A DNA stretch of 17,712 nt. Origin: Prevotella sp. (lineage in GTDB: Bacteria; Bacteroidota; Bacteroidia; Bacteroidales; Bacteroidaceae). This document shows, one piece after another, positions 14,285 through 17,712 of the stretch. Position 1 is the first letter of the stretch. Every line of letters starts with the position of its first letter. The stretch spans positions 1-17,712 of the forward strand of contig JAILAA010000170.1 in NCBI GenBank assembly GCA_024681875.1. The letters are read 5' to 3'. Position numbers and translations under genes: made by a program. Under the pieces are notes generated by a model. That model was not told the DNA's origin and did no database searches. It saw only the letters and a program-made list of their open reading frames with translations.

Positions 14285-17269
14285 CTACAGCACGTAGTTG
14301 CAGATGTCGTTGGTCTCGCTCTGGTTCGACAGCTGCAGCACGAACTTCGCATCGCTGCCAGTAGGCACGTCGGTCAGCTCGCTGCTGCCCTTCACCTTCA
14401 GCTGCGGGTTCTCCACCTTCATCGTAGCCTCGTTGAGCTGTGTTCCCTTCTGGTAGAACTTGGTGTAGCTGGCACCCTCATACGGGTTGACGGTCTGTCC
14501 GCCACGTGTGCGGAAGATGGGGCCCCATCCTGCAGGCGACTTGTAGACATCGACCGAGAGGGCCGTTCGCACATCGCCGTCGCTCATCGTCCATGCCACG
14601 GTATTCGATTTCGTGGTGAGCGTGTCCTTGTTCTCGCCGTCGCCCCATGACTGGACGCTCGAATAAATCACGTTGACACCGGCATCGTTCACTAACGGAC
14701 CGTACTTCATGTCCTGGTTCCAGGTGAACGTGTAGGTGTTGGCATGTGTGTTGCCCGTCTTACGCGAGGTTTCGGTGGTCATGCTCACCTTCGTGCCGCT
14801 GGCTATGGAGTAGTTCTCTATGAGGTTTTCAGCATCGCCAAAGGCTCTGAGCTTGTCTTCCTCATTATCGGCAATGCGCTGGCGCCAGATCTTGATTTGG
14901 TTGATGGCATATTCCACCTCGTCCTCCTGGTCTTTGTTTTCCGTACCGTCCACCATGCGGTAGCTGGGGAAGCCGTTGGTGGCTTCCAACTGTTCGTCGC
15001 TCCAGTATTCAAGGTCGCCGTTGGCACGTCCGAACTCCTCATCGCCGGGCTTGTACTTGGTGTAGTAGATCACCTTGCCGGGCACCACGGTCAGGTTGTT
15101 CTTGTCCCAGTGGTCGGCGTTGATGTGGCCTTCTTCCAGTTTGGAGCGGATAATCTTCTCCCAGTTGGGGATCAGCGTGTTAAGGATGTAGGCCTGCGGA
15201 TAGGCGAACTTGGTGCCGAAGCTCTCGCTGACGGTGATACCGTCTTTCTCGGTGAGGACGAACGACCCGTTGTCCTGCTTGAACAGGCCAAGGATGCGAC
15301 CCTTGCTGAAGAGCAGGTTGGTGGCATGTCCGACGTAGGTGTCGCCGCCTTCGGGTGCAAAGCTCATGGTCGACAGGTCGATGACCATCGAGCTGGGCGT
15401 CGTCATCTGTTCGGTCACCGTGTAGGTGCGGTCGTCCACGTATGCGTCCTTGTCGGTCCAGTTGCCGTGGAAGGTCTCGGTCTGCTGCGACACGAACTTG
15501 AACTTCGACTTAGCCAACACGGCAAATCCCAACACCGTGCCCGACTCAATCTCCCAAGTGGGTGTCTCGCTGAAGTAGGCACCGCCGCCAATCTTCTTGT
15601 TGCGGTTGTTGTAGATGGTGGTGTGGTTGTAGGAGGTTATCTCCTTATTGGTGAGCGATGCCACCGAAGTGGAGCCCGGCGGGCGGCGTATAATCATATC
15701 CACTGACTGCGGGCCGCTGGTGACGAAGTTGGTGCCGGAGCCCACACCGCCCAGCATGATGAGGTCGAGGGCCTCGGTCTGTGAGTCGGGAGCCTGCCAC
15801 ATCGTGGTGCGTCCGTCAACCTTCACGCCGATGCTGACGTTGCGCAGGTTGCCAGTAGCCAGGTTGGGGAATCCGCCCTCCCATTGATAGTCAATGTGTC
15901 CTTTCTCGTCAGGAGATATCTGGATGCTCAGTGTCTTGTAGGCTTCACCCACTTCCACTTCCTCGCCGTTGATGGTGGCCTTCTCGCCATAGACGGTGGT
16001 GGTGGCGCTGGCATCGTTCATGATGGTGAACACGGCATCCTGAGGAATCTCCTTGAACTCCTTGCGGGTGTCGAGGTTGACGTAGCGCTCAAAGATGTCA
16101 ATGCCGAAATCGTAGTATTTGCCCTGCTGGAACAGCGGGTGTCCGTAGACATATTCATAGCCGTTCTGGGTATAGCGTACCACCTGCACGGTGTCAACGG
16201 TATTGTCGAGGTTGGTCACGGCAATGCTCTTCTCGCCGAAGGCACCGTTCTTCTGTCCTTCCTGCATGACTGCAATCGACGGGTTGGCACGATACTGGCG
16301 CAGCATCTTGGCGCTGTAGCGGTAGTAGCGCATCTGGTCGCCCACCTCTAAGGAGTCTTGCTTCATCTTCTCATTGATGGCATTCGAGGCATCAATCATA
16401 GGCAGGTTCTGGGCAAAGACCGGCTCGTTGTCATAGTCGGTGCCACCCACGAACTTGATGCTCTCCACCTTGTATTTCAGCGGGGGCAGCATAGCCGAGA
16501 ACTCACCCGTCTTCTCATCGGTCGTGATGTAAATGAAATAAGTGTCATCGTGGTCGCCACCGGCACGATAGGCCGTGCTCTGGATGCTGTCGGTGGCACT
16601 CTGCACGGGGATGTTCTCAGTGCCGAAGGTGCCGTCGCCGTGGCTGTCGACAATATAGTTGAACGAGCATTGCGACTCCTTGCCCAAGCTGAGCTTGATG
16701 GTGGCCTTACCCAGGCGGTTTACGCTGCGGTTGAAGCCTACGGGCTCGTTCAGGTCGGTGAAGCCGCCGTTGATACGGCCGGTGACGTTGACCAGCGTGG
16801 AGTCGACGAAGTTGACGGTCTCGGCACGCTTGAAGTCGTAGGTCGAGCCATCGAGCGGGAACGAGGTGAACTTGTGTCCGTTCATGTAGCACTCTATCAG
16901 GTGTTTGCCGATAGGCACGGCAATCTCGAACTCGCCGTTGGCATCGCTGTACACGCCCTCTTTCGCCTGTACCAGCGAGCCGTCGATCATAAACTGGACG
17001 CTATCCACGGGAATGTTAGTGTTCAGGTAGGTCACCTTACCACGCACGGGGAATGACGACACGTCGGTGAAGTCGTAGCTGTTGAGCGTCAGGCTGCCGT
17101 TGCCGATGAAGCCGTTGCGCGACAGGGGCGAGAACTCGTGGATGCCGCGAGTCGGCGTGATGGTATAGGTAGAGCCGCTGCCCACGAAGGGTATGCCGCG
17201 GATGATGTACTCACCGTTCTCGTTGGTCACGGCGTAGCGCGACAGCTGGTTTTCAGCACGTGGTTCCAT
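14285..17269 (-). CDS. N-terminal half of the giant surface protein (truncated at its 5' end)
   Basis: 994 codons ending at TAG (14287-14285); reading continues in frame into the next half, for about 2,330 residues if read through. The ATG at 17269 is not a natural start: it lies within codons that in another frame encode a LamG end, and the sensible protein starts at about residue 6-11 (NQLSRYAVTNENGEY). Visible: a carboxypeptidase-regulatory/transthyretin-like domain (about 10-70, NENGEYIIRGIPF), a second (about 75-135, GKVTYLNTNIPVD, DANGEFEIAVPIGKH), then long beta-rich regions without a named fold, including LGGVGSGTNFVTSGPQSVDM, a pattern I recall from large exported Bacteroidota proteins. 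It ends in an adhesion-type beta domain split by the TAG (QLSNQSETNDICNYVL before it, VKEGSNPNGAILLVDG after it). No signal peptide is present. I treat it as part of a broken gene. Confidence 0.72.
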   Translation of the reverse strand: MEPRAENQLSRYAVTNENGEYIIRGIPFVGSGSTYTITPTRGIHEFSPLSRNGFIGNGSLTLNSYDFTDVSSFPVRGKVTYLNTNIPVDSVQFMIDGSLVQAKEGVYSDANGEFEIAVPIGKHLIECYMNGHKFTSFPLDGSTYDFKRAETVNFVDSTLVNVTGRINGGFTDLNEPVGFNRSVNRLGKATIKLSLGKESQCSFNYIVDSHGDGTFGTENIPVQSATDSIQSTAYRAGGDHDDTYFIYITTDEKTGEFSAMLPPLKYKVESIKFVGGTDYDNEPVFAQNLPMIDASNAINEKMKQDSLEVGDQMRYYRYSAKMLRQYRANPSIAVMQEGQKNGAFGEKSIAVTNLDNTVDTVQVVRYTQNGYEYVYGHPLFQQGKYYDFGIDIFERYVNLDTRKEFKEIPQDAVFTIMNDASATTTVYGEKATINGEEVEVGEAYKTLSIQISPDEKGHIDYQWEGGFPNLATGNLRNVSIGVKVDGRTTMWQAPDSQTEALDLIMLGGVGSGTNFVTSGPQSVDMIIRRPPGSTSVASLTNKEITSYNHTTIYNNRNKKIGGGAYFSETPTWEIESGTVLGFAVLAKSKFKFVSQQTETFHGNWTDKDAYVDDRTYTVTEQMTTPSSMVIDLSTMSFAPEGGDTYVGHATNLLFSKGRILGLFKQDNGSFVLTEKDGITVSESFGTKFAYPQAYILNTLIPNWEKIIRSKLEEGHINADHWDKNNLTVVPGKVIYYTKYKPGDEEFGRANGDLEYWSDEQLEATNGFPSYRMVDGTENKDQEDEVEYAINQIKIWRQRIADNEEDKLRAFGDAENLIENYSIASGTKVSMTTETSRKTGNTHANTYTFTWNQDMKYGPLVNDAGVNVIYSSVQSWGDGENKDTLTTKSNTVAWTMSDGDVRTALSVDVYKSPAGWGPIFRTRGGQTVNPYEGASYTKFYQKGTQLNEATMKVENPQLKVKGSSELTDVPTGSDAKFVLQLSNQSETNDICNYVL

Positions 17270-17350
17270 ACGCGCACCTCGGCGAGGTTGCCACGGAAGG
17301 CTTTCTCCTCAGTGACACCATTGGCACCGCCAACAGAGAAGAGAGCCAAT
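17254..17350 (-). pseudogene. Stump of a LamG domain, out of frame on both sides
   Basis: In the third minus-strand frame these codons read QLALFSVGGANGV then TEEKAFRGNLAEVRVWNHVL, the last two strands of a LamG-like (laminin G/jelly-roll) domain. The first ~120 residues of such a domain are missing. On the left a one-base loss in the TTTT run at 17250-17253 (AAAA on the coding strand) would explain the shift to the 994-codon frame. On the right it abuts, out of frame, the glycine-rich repeat protein. I infer a deletion junction followed by, or combined with, a frameshift. Confidence 0.65.
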
Positions 17351-17712
17351 TGTGGTATCTTCGCAGCCGATGCCTGGCGCATAGTTGCCACCCGTAGCAT
17401 CGATACTGCCGCCAGTGATGGTGATGTTACCGCACGAACTGGTTTCTCCACCACCAATACCCGCAGCGTATGTGCCACCAGTGGCAGTAATGGTTCCACC
17501 CCCAATCACGATGTTGCCACACGAAGTGCTATAACCAGTACCGATGCCGGCTCCGTAGCCGTTGCTGCTGGCATGGAGTGAACCATCGCCACAGATGGTG
17601 AGCGTCTTTCCCTGTGGAACAAAGATGCCGGGATAGTCTTCATAGAATCCCTTCACGGTGTTGCTGCCCGACAGCACGATGACGGCATCGCCCAAGCAAT
17701 ACCCGTCGAGGC
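17309..17712 (-). CDS. Glycine-rich beta-repeat protein, 5' end beyond the window, 3' end altered by fusion
   Basis: The frame is open to the right edge, so the start is outside the window. It reads LDGYCLGDAVIVLSG, then GIFVPQGKTLTICGDGSL, then 29-residue repeats of the form SCGNI-x-I-x-GG-x-I-x-ATGG-x-YA-x-GIG. This pattern is common in exported Bacteroidota proteins described as carbohydrate-binding-domain or beta-helix-like; the repeats suggest a right-handed beta-solenoid. The repeat pattern breaks off after GIGCEDT (about 17355), and the last 17 or so codons (IGSLLCWRCQWCH) are simply the LamG sequence read in the wrong frame up to a TGA. The genuine C-terminus is therefore lost. The protein is probably a surface or secreted one; its function is unknown. 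Confidence 0.65.
   Translation of the reverse strand, partial: LDGYCLGDAVIVLSGSNTVKGFYEDYPGIFVPQGKTLTICGDGSLHASSNGYGAGIGTGYSTSCGNIVIGGGTITATGGTYAAGIGGGETSSCGNITITGGSIDATGGNYAPGIGCEDTTIGSLLCWRCQWCH
17355..17525 (-). repeat. 87-bp coding repeats of the beta-repeat protein
   Basis: The SCGNI codons recur exactly 87 bp apart (CCGCACGA at 17430-17437 and CCACACGA at 17517-17524 on the plus strand), matching the 29-residue protein repeat. One complete unit and most of a second are visible, with a degenerate unit before them. The last unit is cut off at the fusion point. Confidence 0.75.

Noticed and set aside
14285..14287. TAG recoded as an amino acid in this organism
   Set aside because: glnN ends at TAG exactly where its family ends, and the other intact genes use TAA and TGA normally.
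17250..17260. Programmed -1 ribosomal frameshift at the AAAA run in the LamG stump
   Set aside because: The run does not form a standard X-XXY-YYZ slippery heptamer in the incoming frame, no stable downstream structure is obvious, and the incoming LamG domain is itself only a stump.
17355..17603. CRISPR array suspected from the regularly spaced repeats at the right end
   Set aside because: The 87-bp period is a multiple of three, is continuous coding sequence, and encodes a 29-residue protein repeat with no spacers.

Overview
The window looks like a piece of a Prevotella/Segatella-type genome (order Bacteroidales). The evidence is Bacteroidota promoters (TTG, about 20 bp, then TAnnTTTG) instead of sigma70 boxes, the near absence of Shine-Dalgarno sites, a type III glutamine synthetase, the DapL route to diaminopimelate, and a DUF4372-type transposase start. 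No database search was possible, so family names come from recognised motifs.

Layout. Positions 1 to about 200 hold the 5' end of a minus-strand IS4-family transposase and its control region, followed by a decayed signal-peptide remnant joined to an AlkD-like DNA alkylation repair gene (358-1188). Positions 1234-3690 hold dapF and dapL, which together turn tetrahydrodipicolinate into meso-diaminopimelate for lysine and peptidoglycan, closed by a large hairpin. Positions 3737-8933 form a nitrogen-assimilation block: a PII protein, an AmtB ammonium channel and a TorF-like outer-membrane barrel in one apparent operon ending at a strong terminator, then glnN with its own promoter. Next come a convergent HAD phosphatase (9015-9674, minus), a tRNA-Arg(CCT) with promoter and terminator (9953-10086), and a bidirectional terminator (10161-10211).

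The right 7.4 kb (10268-17712, minus) encodes a very large secreted/surface protein with carboxypeptidase-regulatory-like, LamG and Ig-like domains and a C-terminal tail of the type-A sorting style. It is broken: an in-frame TAG separates two uninterrupted halves (994 and 1338 codons), and its 5' side is joined out of frame, through a LamG stump, to a glycine-rich repeat protein that runs off the window.

The most interesting signal is regulatory. The promoters of dapF, the PII operon and glnN share three ACAA-type boxes with identical 32 and 27 bp spacings at the same distance from the -7 box. The two nitrogen promoters also share a CAAAGTGA pair exactly 137 bp apart that brackets the promoter, plus a near-identical start of the leader. 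This could be a nitrogen or general activator module not named by standard annotation. No CRISPR array, prophage or rRNA was seen.
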